Below, one piece after another: positions 33,889 to 41,754 of a stretch of 64,000 nucleotides of DNA (position 1 is its first letter; every line of letters starts with the position of its first letter). A program made the translations under genes and the position numbers. The notes under the pieces were generated by a model. It did not search any database and was not told the origin of the DNA. It saw only the letters and a list, made by a program, of their open reading frames with translations. Source of the DNA: Bacteroidales bacterium (GTDB taxonomy: Bacteria; Bacteroidota; Bacteroidia; Bacteroidales; Muribaculaceae); contig SFGS01000020.1 in NCBI GenBank assembly GCA_004557565.1, forward strand, positions 10,041-74,040, given 5' to 3'.

Positions 33889-36003
33889 ATGAATTTACTA
33901 CAACACAATCCTTATCGCCTATTAGGGGTGTACTCCAACTCTCCCACAAAGGAAAGACTGGCTAACCACAATCGCATGAAAGCCTTTTTAAAGGTGGGAA
34001 AACCTGTATCATTTCCTTTAGACCTTACCCAATATCTTGGTTCCATTGAACGCACAGAAACATCGGTTGCAGATGCAGAAGCCGCACTCACATTGCCGAA
34101 AGACCAAATACAGTATGCCCAATTCTGGTTTGTAAAAGTCACGCCTTTAGACGAGGTGGCTTTCAATAATCTTATTTCTGGCGAAATAAGCAAAGCTGAA
34201 GAAATTTGGCAGAAAAAAGAAAGTGCATCATCGTTGCAAAACCGTATTGTGTCAGCATTAATCCGTGAAGATTATGCATGTGCCATAACTTACGCCGAAA
34301 CTTTGTATGGAAACTCACAGTATATCAGTGAACTTATCTCTGCGGTAGTGGGCACTGGCAGCAACCTTGATGCCTCTACCTTGGCACTTTCTTTCCTTGA
34401 CGCACTTTGTGAAGAAATTGATGCAAATAAGTTGCTTCCTTTTATAACCATCAACACATGGAAAAGCCATATTGAGGAAAAAGCAACCAAACCTCTTATT
34501 GACAGCATTGAAGACGCTATCGAAACTGCTCAAAAAACAAAAAACAAAGGACCTGAAGCACGACTACAGGCTGGAGAGAAATTGATGACAGACACTAAAT
34601 CAGCTCTCTCTCAGTTGAAAAGTCTTCTTGCATCAACAGATTTGCAATACCAAATAATCGCAGATAAACTGGGACTCGAAATCTTGCAATGCGGTATCGA
34701 CTACTATAATGATTCCGAAGAACCTGATGCGGCTGTTAAAGCGATGAAGCTACAGAAATATGCCCTCGACATTGTGGTAGGTCAAATGGCAAAAGACAGG
34801 TGTAAAGAGAATGTTGATATTCTACAAAACATTATTGACAACCTGCCTCCATCAGAGGTATATGAAGAAGATAAGGCAATACGACAGTGTTTCAAACAAT
34901 TTGCCAGTCAACCTCATTTGATTAAATATTCAATCCAATTGTTGAAAGAATGTGCACCATTTCTTGTTTCCATTAAGGAGAAATTGGGCAATAAGCACAG
35001 ATATTACTTACACATTTCATCGGAAATAGTTATAAATGCGCTTAATTATGTTGTTAAAGAAGTAGAGAATGCACAGGATGAAGGGTTTCCTAAACTTAAG
35101 AATGTCCTTATTGAAGCATGGCGAGCACAATTGTACATGGACAAGTTTGATTTGGATTCAGAGTTCAAACAGGGATGTTACAAAAATATTCGAGACTCTC
35201 TTTATGGCATAATCAAAAAAAATAAGGGGTTTGAGTGGCCAATTTTTTCTTCAAAGTATAAGTATGGATGTGGATGGTGTTTTAGTTTAAAAGTTGATGA
35301 TATAGATTTACGAACTGCTGAAGAATTATATCAGTCGGCAAAAACCATTGCAGAGTTAGAAAAGTTCATCCAGAAGTATCCTCATAGCCAATATGTTGCT
35401 CAAGCAAAAAAGAAAATTTCAGAAATAAAGTTTAAGGCGTGTCGAACAATTGATGATTTCAAAAAATTCATATACGATTATCCCAACACAACTCTAGCTT
35501 CAAAAGCCCAAGCTAAGTTGAAAAAACTTTTTGAAGATGAAAAAAAATTGTCTATTTGCAAGACAACAGATGAGGTTATTGCTTTATATCGGCTAGAGAA
35601 AGAGCTTGGCATTAACCTTGACTTATGTTCTATAAGAGCTTATGAATTAGCAAAAAAGAATTGTGACTATTCAAAAATCATCGACATATTTGGCGGTGAT
35701 TCAATCGGAGGAAAAAAGGCAAGTGTGGAAATGGGCAGAAGAGAACGGGCTCGAAAAGATCTGTTAAAGGAATGGGGAAAGGTTCTATTTTGGATTGCTA
35801 TATCTTTATTGCCTTTATTTGGCATTTATTTACTTATTTCATCTATAGGATTTGCTAAATTTGGCTTGGCTTTATTAGGAATTGTAATCCTCTTCTTAAT
35901 AAACTTAACTAATGGAAATGACGAAGGATTTATAGCTGGGTGTGTAGTTAGGCTTTTAGGTATGATTCTTTTCTTTATTATTTTAGTTTTATTCAATCTA
36001 TAG
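33889..36003 (+). CDS. Large helical/TPR membrane protein with J-like start (Hsp70 locus gene 1)
   Basis: 704 residues. The N-terminus MNLLQHNPYRLLGVYSN resembles helix I of J domains (xPYxxLGV), but no HPD tripeptide follows, so any J function would be degenerate. Residues about 40-450 are helical with a repeated DxAxxxLxxGxxxKAEEIW-type pattern. Residues about 490-575 contain two TPR-like units (KFIQKYPHSQYVAQAKKKIS and KKFIYDYPNTTLASKAQAKL). The C-terminus has three membrane helices (about 631-652, 655-673, 684-703), so the long N-terminal part should face the cytoplasm. The start at 33889 fits the J-like motif; an upstream ATG at 33586 is in frame. First gene of a four-gene, AT-rich locus with a GrpE-like protein, Hsp70 and kinase-AAA+. 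Proposed role: membrane-bound substrate or partner adaptor for the Hsp70 (inference). Confidence 0.7.
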   Translation: MNLLQHNPYRLLGVYSNSPTKERLANHNRMKAFLKVGKPVSFPLDLTQYLGSIERTETSVADAEAALTLPKDQIQYAQFWFVKVTPLDEVAFNNLISGEISKAEEIWQKKESASSLQNRIVSALIREDYACAITYAETLYGNSQYISELISAVVGTGSNLDASTLALSFLDALCEEIDANKLLPFITINTWKSHIEEKATKPLIDSIEDAIETAQKTKNKGPEARLQAGEKLMTDTKSALSQLKSLLASTDLQYQIIADKLGLEILQCGIDYYNDSEEPDAAVKAMKLQKYALDIVVGQMAKDRCKENVDILQNIIDNLPPSEVYEEDKAIRQCFKQFASQPHLIKYSIQLLKECAPFLVSIKEKLGNKHRYYLHISSEIVINALNYVVKEVENAQDEGFPKLKNVLIEAWRAQLYMDKFDLDSEFKQGCYKNIRDSLYGIIKKNKGFEWPIFSSKYKYGCGWCFSLKVDDIDLRTAEELYQSAKTIAELEKFIQKYPHSQYVAQAKKKISEIKFKACRTIDDFKKFIYDYPNTTLASKAQAKLKKLFEDEKKLSICKTTDEVIALYRLEKELGINLDLCSIRAYELAKKNCDYSKIIDIFGGDSIGGKKASVEMGRRERARKDLLKEWGKVLFWIAISLLPLFGIYLLISSIGFAKFGLALLGIVILFLINLTNGNDEGFIAGCVVRLLGMILFFIILVLFNL

Positions 36004-36104
36004 ATTTAATATGTGTTATATCCAGTGTCGTATTGGGAGGTGTAGCTATTACTAACGATTAAAAAAAGGAATTGTCCCTTTGAATTATTTTAGAAAGGAG
36101 AAAA

Positions 36105-37034
36105 ATGAAAAAAAATATCATTATTGCGTTTATGATATTGACATGCCAGTTTGCTGCTGCGAAGTCGGCAAGTGATGTCGATAGAATTACAGTGTTAGAA
36201 GAGAAGTGCTCGGTTCTTCAGAGCTGGCAAGAGAATGCTGATGATAAATTGAAAACGCTTGCAGATGAATGGGAGGACGGTGAGCGAAAGATAGAGTTTC
36301 TTAAGAAAGATAACAAGGCTCAGCAACTGGCTATTGATAGTTTGCGGAACACTTGTAGCATTTTAGAAAAAGCGCAGACAGCAGACAGGAAAGACATAAA
36401 TGGAAAGATTGACGCAACAGACAATAATGTTCGTGTCAATCAAGACATGCTTCAAAGTCGCACGTTGTGGGGAATCATGATTGTAATCATACTCCTTGCC
36501 TTAGTGACTACAGGTTCCTATCTATTAGCTAAGCGCATTAAATCAGGTGACACATCTATCGATGAAGTGCGCAAAGCGCAAGGGGCTTTGGAAGTAGCGC
36601 AAAAGAAGATGCAAGAAGAATCAATCAAGCTTGACAATCAGATGCTTGCTATTGTACAAAAGCAACTTGATGCTTATATTCCGTCAGCAAATAAAACTAC
36701 AGGAGAGCCAGACCATTCACTTGTGGTAAAACTTGCGGATGAAATAGCAAGAATAGAAACTAACCTTTCAAAAATGGATAAATCCGTTAGAGGTTACAAA
36801 CAACTTGTTCAAGCAAAAGACCGTATGATAAACAATGTGCGTGCTAATGGCTATGAAATCATTAGTTTGCTCGGACAGGAATATAACGATGGTATGCAAT
36901 TTCAAACAAGATTCGTTCCAGACGAAAGTTTACCAGAAGGCAAGCGTATAATCACAGGAATGATCAAGATGCAGGTTAATTATAATGGCAAGATGATACA
37001 ACCTGCAGAAATCGTAGTAAGTCAAAATATTTAA
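36105..37034 (+). CDS. Membrane-anchored coiled-coil protein with GrpE-like head (gene 2)
   Basis: 309 residues. N-terminal signal or anchor segment (1-18), an extracytoplasmic coiled coil (about 25-115), one membrane helix (LWGIMIVIILLALVTTGSYLLA, 121-142), a second coiled coil (about 150-245) and a small beta domain at 249-306. That last domain lines up by eye with the GrpE head: GYEIISLLGQEYNDGMQF matches the GVEPIxxxGxxFDPxxHxA pattern, and VNYNGKMIQPAEIVVS matches GYxxxGRVIRPAxVxVS. GrpE is the nucleotide-exchange factor of DnaK, and an Hsp70 gene follows after 11 bp, so an exchange-factor role is a reasonable inference. A strong Shine-Dalgarno (AAAGGAG, 36094-36100), unusual in this phylum, fixes the start. 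Confidence 0.65.
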   Translation: MKKNIIIAFMILTCQFAAAKSASDVDRITVLEEKCSVLQSWQENADDKLKTLADEWEDGERKIEFLKKDNKAQQLAIDSLRNTCSILEKAQTADRKDINGKIDATDNNVRVNQDMLQSRTLWGIMIVIILLALVTTGSYLLAKRIKSGDTSIDEVRKAQGALEVAQKKMQEESIKLDNQMLAIVQKQLDAYIPSANKTTGEPDHSLVVKLADEIARIETNLSKMDKSVRGYKQLVQAKDRMINNVRANGYEIISLLGQEYNDGMQFQTRFVPDESLPEGKRIITGMIKMQVNYNGKMIQPAEIVVSQNI

Positions 37035-37045
37035 ATACAATAATT

Positions 37046-39580
37046 ATGGCAAGAATCAAAATAGACTATGGCATAGACCTTGGTACGACAAACTCGGCTA
37101 TAGCCAGAATGGAGAATGGTGAGTCTGTTATCAAACAGACTAAAAACCTTATGGACACATTGCCTTCTTGTGTCTATTTCTCAAAAAACAAGAAGGGGGA
37201 ACGTGCCTTGCGTATTGGCATGAAAGCAAAAGATTCTGTATATTCAGATGCTATCACGGCTTTGAGCAAGAATGAACCTCCAAAAGAGTGTGGTTATTTG
37301 GAATTTAAGCGTGAAATGGGTTCTGACAAGAAGTATTCCAATGAGAATATGCCCAAGGAAAGCTATTCCCCAGAAGAACTTTCTGCAGAGGTCTTGAAAG
37401 AACTGAAAAGCCTTATCAATGATGAAACGGTCAATTCGGTGGTTATTACAGTGCCTGCCATGTTTACCGCAATACAAAAAGATGCCACAATGAAGGCTGC
37501 ACGTATTGCAGGCTTCAAGCAGTGTGAATTGTTACAGGAGCCTATAGCTGCTTGTATGGCATATGGTTTGTCAAGTGAGAAGAAAGATGGCAAATGGTTG
37601 GTTTTTGACTTTGGAGGTGGAACTTTTGATGCGGCTTTGGTTAAGGTCGAAGATGGCATTTTGACTGTGTTCGATACAGAAGGTGACAACTACCTTGGTG
37701 GCAAGAATCTTGATGAAGCTGTTGTCAACAAAATTCTTATGCCAAGTTTGAAAGAAGACTATGTCCTTTCTTCATATGAGACAACAGAATGGAAAAAGAA
37801 AGCTTTAATAGATGCTCTTAAAGGACCAGCGGAGGAAATGAGAATAGCATTATCATTTGCAGATAGTGCTGACTATTCTACATATGACCGCAATCTTAAT
37901 TTGGGGCAAGATGATAATGGGGAGGAGATTGATCTCGAAATAACCATTACCAAAGAGCAACTTATAGACGCTATTGGCGAACAGTACCAAAAAGCTGTTA
38001 ACATTTGTAAGAATCTTTTGGAACGAAATGGGCTTACTGGAAAAGACTTGTCTTCACTCATACTTGTTGGCGGACCAACCTATTCACCAATAATTCGTGA
38101 TATGTTGAAAGAAGAGGTTACGCAAAATGTTGATACCAGTATTAACCCAATGACAGCTGTCGCACGTGGAGCTGCTCTTTATGCTTCTACAATAGATGCA
38201 AATATTAATGAGGCTGAAATTAAAAAGGAAGCAAAGGCGGATATTGTGTTTCTGCAAATTGGCTATGAATCAACATCGGTCGAATCATCAGAATGGGTAA
38301 GCATCAGTATCGACAAGGAAAAGACAGGAAACAATAGTCCTAACGAGTTATCTATCGAATTGCAACGTGCAGATGGCGCATGGAGAAGTGACCGAATTTC
38401 TGTAGATACAAATGGCAATGTTATTGAGGCATTCTTACTTGAAGGTAAGCCAAACACATTTAAAGTAAAGGCTTACAATCAGCAAGGCAATGCTGTTGAG
38501 ATTTTCCCTTCTGAATTTACCATTATCCAAGGTGTCAAAGTAGGTGCTGCACCTCTCCCTTATAATATAGGTATAGCTGTTTATAATGACATCAAGAAGC
38601 GTGGTGTATTCTTACCAGCCAAAGGGTTGGAAAAGAACAAGCCTCTGCCAGCCGTAGGTGTTGTGCCTGATAGAAAAACGACACAGGCATTGCGCCCTGG
38701 AGTTTCTACTGACGTGTTGTCTATTCCTGTTTATCAAGTATCAGGCTTAGAAGCAGAAGGAAAAACAGCTGCATTAAATACGCAAATATCTAATGTGGTT
38801 GTTACAGGTGATGAAGTGGAACAACTTATACCCGAAAATTCCAATGTCGAAATCACCCTGCATGTTGATTCCTCAGAGATGATGACAATGGAGGTGTATT
38901 TCCCATCTGTAGACTTCACGGTAAAAAAAGAACTAGACTTAAGCAAACGTGAGTCTTCTGAGGATGCTATTTCATGGGTAAATAAAGAGTTGGATTCTGC
39001 TCAACGAAGTTTAGAGGCCCTACTTTCCTCTGGTGTTTCTGTAGAGGAGTTGAATAAAGAACTTGATGCCGTAAAAGAATTGGCTTCAAGTGGCAACGAC
39101 CCTATGCGTACTCAGTCAAATTTAAAGGAAGTTCTACGCAAGATAGAGGAACTTGACGATAGTACAGAATGGCAACGTGTAGAAAGAGAACTTCGAGAAG
39201 AATTTGACAGACTGGAGAAAGCACAAAACGACTTAGGTAATGACAAGTCTGCTCAATTGGTCAATCAAATCCGTAGTCAAGTAGATAATGTAATTCGAGT
39301 GAAGGATGCTAAACTTGGACGTGAAATCCTTGATCAAATCAGCAGTTTGTTTGTTCATTTAACTTTGGTATATCAATGCATGGGACTTATCCGTGATTGC
39401 CATAATCGTTTTGGAACAATTCGTTGGAAAGACGCATCACGAGCTCGCCAACTTATCAACAGAGGTTTGGAAGAGATAAACAATCAACCGTCTGTTGACA
39501 AACTTCACCCGATAGCATGTGGTCTTATTGACCTTATGCCGAATGAAGAAGCAGTCAATGCTGGTGGTTTATTGAAATAG
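37046..39580 (+). CDS. Divergent Hsp70 (DnaK-like) with long helical C-terminus (gene 3)
   Basis: 844 residues. The actin-like nucleotide-binding domain (about 1-385) is intact: GIDLGTTNS (9-17), ITVPAMFTAIQKDATMKAA (134-152), LVFDFGGGTFDAAL (185-198) and LILVGGPTYSPIIRDML (338-354), so ATP binding and hydrolysis are likely. A linker-like KADIVFLQIG follows. The substrate domain (about 400-620) is strongly diverged but still beta-rich. The C-terminal ~220 residues are long, charged helices (SKRESSEDAISWVNKELD, EWQRVERELREEFDRLEKA), larger than the DnaK lid, and there is no EEVD-type tail. It is therefore a specialised chaperone rather than the housekeeping DnaK. Genes 2, 3 and 4 are spaced 11 and 14 bp apart, so they are one operon. 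Confidence 0.88.
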   Translation: MARIKIDYGIDLGTTNSAIARMENGESVIKQTKNLMDTLPSCVYFSKNKKGERALRIGMKAKDSVYSDAITALSKNEPPKECGYLEFKREMGSDKKYSNENMPKESYSPEELSAEVLKELKSLINDETVNSVVITVPAMFTAIQKDATMKAARIAGFKQCELLQEPIAACMAYGLSSEKKDGKWLVFDFGGGTFDAALVKVEDGILTVFDTEGDNYLGGKNLDEAVVNKILMPSLKEDYVLSSYETTEWKKKALIDALKGPAEEMRIALSFADSADYSTYDRNLNLGQDDNGEEIDLEITITKEQLIDAIGEQYQKAVNICKNLLERNGLTGKDLSSLILVGGPTYSPIIRDMLKEEVTQNVDTSINPMTAVARGAALYASTIDANINEAEIKKEAKADIVFLQIGYESTSVESSEWVSISIDKEKTGNNSPNELSIELQRADGAWRSDRISVDTNGNVIEAFLLEGKPNTFKVKAYNQQGNAVEIFPSEFTIIQGVKVGAAPLPYNIGIAVYNDIKKRGVFLPAKGLEKNKPLPAVGVVPDRKTTQALRPGVSTDVLSIPVYQVSGLEAEGKTAALNTQISNVVVTGDEVEQLIPENSNVEITLHVDSSEMMTMEVYFPSVDFTVKKELDLSKRESSEDAISWVNKELDSAQRSLEALLSSGVSVEELNKELDAVKELASSGNDPMRTQSNLKEVLRKIEELDDSTEWQRVERELREEFDRLEKAQNDLGNDKSAQLVNQIRSQVDNVIRVKDAKLGREILDQISSLFVHLTLVYQCMGLIRDCHNRFGTIRWKDASRARQLINRGLEEINNQPSVDKLHPIACGLIDLMPNEEAVNAGGLLK

Positions 39581-39594
39581 TAAATATAATTTTT

Positions 39595-41379
39595 ATGTAT
39601 TTCAATAAGAACGATAAGATAGGTACTTACACAGTTGCGTTTCCGCATAAGCAAGGTTCTTATGCGGAAACCTACCGTGTGAAAGACGCAAATGGCAAGA
39701 CCCATTTCTTGAAACTCATCAATTACTCAAAGCTAAATCGCAATCAGATTGATGATGAAGGACGAATAATAGAAATGGAGATTGCCAAGCAACTGCATCA
39801 CCATAACCTATGCCAATTCATTGATTCGGGAACGTTGATGATGCAGGGCTGTCAGTATGCTTGGTTCGTGACGGAGTTTATAAGTGGCGAAACCTTGTCA
39901 CAGAGAATTATCCGCGACAGCGATATCAGTGTGTATGAAATTAAAACAATAGCCAAGGCGGTATTGTCGGCTTTGGCATTCTTACATTCACGCCCTGTGC
40001 CCATTATTCATAACGAGGTGACGATACAAAACGTGTTTCTGAATCTCGTTGGCGAATTGGGCGACTTGAAATTGATAGATTTTGGTTATGCTCGCTTCTT
40101 AAATCAGAAGCCAAGTAAACCAAACTTAGACGAACTCAACCCTTTCTATCTCGCACCTGAGCGATTTTCTGGAGTATGCTCAGTGCAATCCGACTTGTAT
40201 GCTGTAGGGGCGATGATATATCATCTTCTTTATGGAGAACTACCTTGGTTTATCGACACTTCCCGAACCAATGGACAAGATTTGGTAGAAAGCATATTAG
40301 CAGAGCGAGACAAAGAACTCGAATTGACGAAAAAAGACAAATATGAACTTGACGACCAACTGCTAAATGTGATAGCCAAGGCTCTAAACTATGATGCTGA
40401 AAACAGATTCCAAAGCGCAGATGAGTTTATCAAGGCTATTGATGGCGAGGTGAAAGTTGAGCGTCAATCTACGAAACGCAAAATTCTGTCACAACAGCAA
40501 CCAAACAACGCCCCTTCCCCTACTGCCACAAAAAAGGAAGGTGAAGGCTTTGCAGCAGTTGCCGGAATGGAAGAGTTGAAGCAACAAATGCGTGAAGAAG
40601 TGATTGAACCTCTCCACAATCCAGAAGAATACCAACGCTATGGTGTCACCATACCAAATGGCATGTTGCTATATGGCCCTCCCGGTTGTGGTAAGACATT
40701 TTTTGCAAAGCACTTTGCAGAAGAGGTCGGATTCAACTTTTTATGCATCACTCCCGCTACTCTAAAGAGCCGTTATGTTAATGCTACGCAAGAGAATATT
40801 GCCAAGATGTTTCAAGAGGCAGAGGAGAACGCACCAACAGTGATTTTCATTGACGAGATGAATGAACTCGTGCCCAATCGTGACAATAGCAATATACACG
40901 AAATGTCACGGAGTGCAGTAAACGAAATGCTTGCCCAAATGGACAGAACAGGCGAAAAGGGCATTTTTATAATCGGTGCGACCAACTATCCCAACATGAT
41001 AGACCCTGCAATATTGCGTGCAGGCAGATTGGACAAGAAATACTATTTAGGTGTGCCTGACAAGGAAGCACGAATGGCCCTGTTTAAGTTGTATTTGAAG
41101 AAGCGTCCATACGATTTCGGCTTAGACTACCAACAATTAGCTGATTTAACAGAGGATTACGTGTCTGCCGACATTCAGTTAATCGTAAATGAGGCTTCAC
41201 GAAATGCCCTTCGCCAGCATAGCAAAATAACAATGGATCTCTTGAAAACTGCTATATCAAATATTCGTCCTTCCCTTAGTGCCAGTGAACTGCTTAAATA
41301 TGAACGTATTCGAGCAATGATGGACGGAGAAGATGATGAAAAACCCAATGATAGGCCATCTGTCGGCTTCAAAGCTTAG
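39595..41379 (+). CDS. Protein kinase-AAA+ ATPase fusion (gene 4)
   Basis: 594 residues joining two enzymes. Residues 1-285 form a Ser/Thr-kinase-like domain: glycine loop KQGSYAETY, Lys40 (FLKL), Glu62, DFG at 162-164 and APE at 187-189. The catalytic-loop HRD is HNE (139-141), with Asn146 kept, so phosphotransfer may be weak or absent. A Gln/Pro/Lys linker (290-318) leads to a classic-clade AAA module: Walker A GPPGCGKT (361-368), pore-loop SRYVNA (Tyr394), Walker B VIFIDE (416-421), sensor GATN (461-464) and Arg fingers ILRAGR (475, 478). The C-terminal helical lid follows (to about 565). The AAA part resembles the p97/VPS4/spastin/FtsH group, which thread or unfold proteins as hexamers. 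Proposed: a substrate- or signal-sensing kinase fold coupled to an unfoldase that works with the Hsp70 encoded just upstream. Confidence 0.88.
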   Translation: MYFNKNDKIGTYTVAFPHKQGSYAETYRVKDANGKTHFLKLINYSKLNRNQIDDEGRIIEMEIAKQLHHHNLCQFIDSGTLMMQGCQYAWFVTEFISGETLSQRIIRDSDISVYEIKTIAKAVLSALAFLHSRPVPIIHNEVTIQNVFLNLVGELGDLKLIDFGYARFLNQKPSKPNLDELNPFYLAPERFSGVCSVQSDLYAVGAMIYHLLYGELPWFIDTSRTNGQDLVESILAERDKELELTKKDKYELDDQLLNVIAKALNYDAENRFQSADEFIKAIDGEVKVERQSTKRKILSQQQPNNAPSPTATKKEGEGFAAVAGMEELKQQMREEVIEPLHNPEEYQRYGVTIPNGMLLYGPPGCGKTFFAKHFAEEVGFNFLCITPATLKSRYVNATQENIAKMFQEAEENAPTVIFIDEMNELVPNRDNSNIHEMSRSAVNEMLAQMDRTGEKGIFIIGATNYPNMIDPAILRAGRLDKKYYLGVPDKEARMALFKLYLKKRPYDFGLDYQQLADLTEDYVSADIQLIVNEASRNALRQHSKITMDLLKTAISNIRPSLSASELLKYERIRAMMDGEDDEKPNDRPSVGFKA

Positions 41380-41408
41380 GCATTATCATATACACAGTTA
41401 ACATTGTA

Positions 41409-41465
41409 GGAACGTGGTAACTCGCTATCGCCTTAGATTTGGGCGAGCGTGAATTACCACGTTTC
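41409..41465 (+). terminator. Terminator-like hairpin after the Hsp70/kinase-AAA+ operon
   Basis: GAACGTGGTAA (41410-41420) pairs with the TTACCACGTTT region (41454-41464), with a second stem CTCGC (41421-41425)/GCGAG (41443-41447) inside. The tail has only a weak T-run. It begins 30 bp after the stop of the kinase-AAA+ gene. Confidence 0.55.
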
Positions 41466-41486
41466 TACCGTTAAAAAACGAGATAT

Positions 41487-41678
41487 TTTAACCCAAATCG
41501 GTCATTAGGGCTTATGGTATTTCGGAGTTTTAGAAGAATGAATTTCGTTTGTCTTTTAATGAGTGATAGCGAGCTATTACGATTTAAAAACAAGCAAAAG
41601 GCATCTTATCAAAGCCGAAAGGCCGCAAGAAGTAATCTAAAAAATCCTTTCACGTCCTAATGACCGATTTGGGTTAAA
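41487..41678. mobile_element. 192-bp MITE-like element with 23-bp perfect terminal inverted repeats
   Basis: The 23 bp at 41487-41509 (starting TTTAACCCAAATCGG) are repeated exactly in inverted orientation at 41656-41678 (ending CCGATTTGGGTTAAA). The 146 bp between them are AT-rich with no reading frame of note. No transposase gene is in the window, so it would be non-autonomous. A target duplication is not obvious. The right end abuts the duplicated gene end starting at 41679. Confidence 0.7.
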
Positions 41679-41742
41679 TTAGAGGGTGGCGATGCGGGAT
41701 TGGGTGGTGTGGAAATCGGTGGTGAATTCGTGCATGATTTGC
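41679..41742 (-). pseudogene. Duplicated 3' end of the nitronate-monooxygenase-like gene
   Basis: Read on the minus strand this encodes QIMHEFTTDFHTTQSRIATL-stop. It aligns without gaps to the last residues of the intact gene at 43370-44314 (QIMHELITDFHTTQSKIQTL-stop); the 64 bp are about 87% identical. The two copies bracket the AAA_14/DUF4143 ATPase gene as direct repeats. This is a gene-end relic left by insertion or recombination and not a functional gene. Confidence 0.8.
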
Positions 41743-41754
41743 GTTCTCTTTTAG

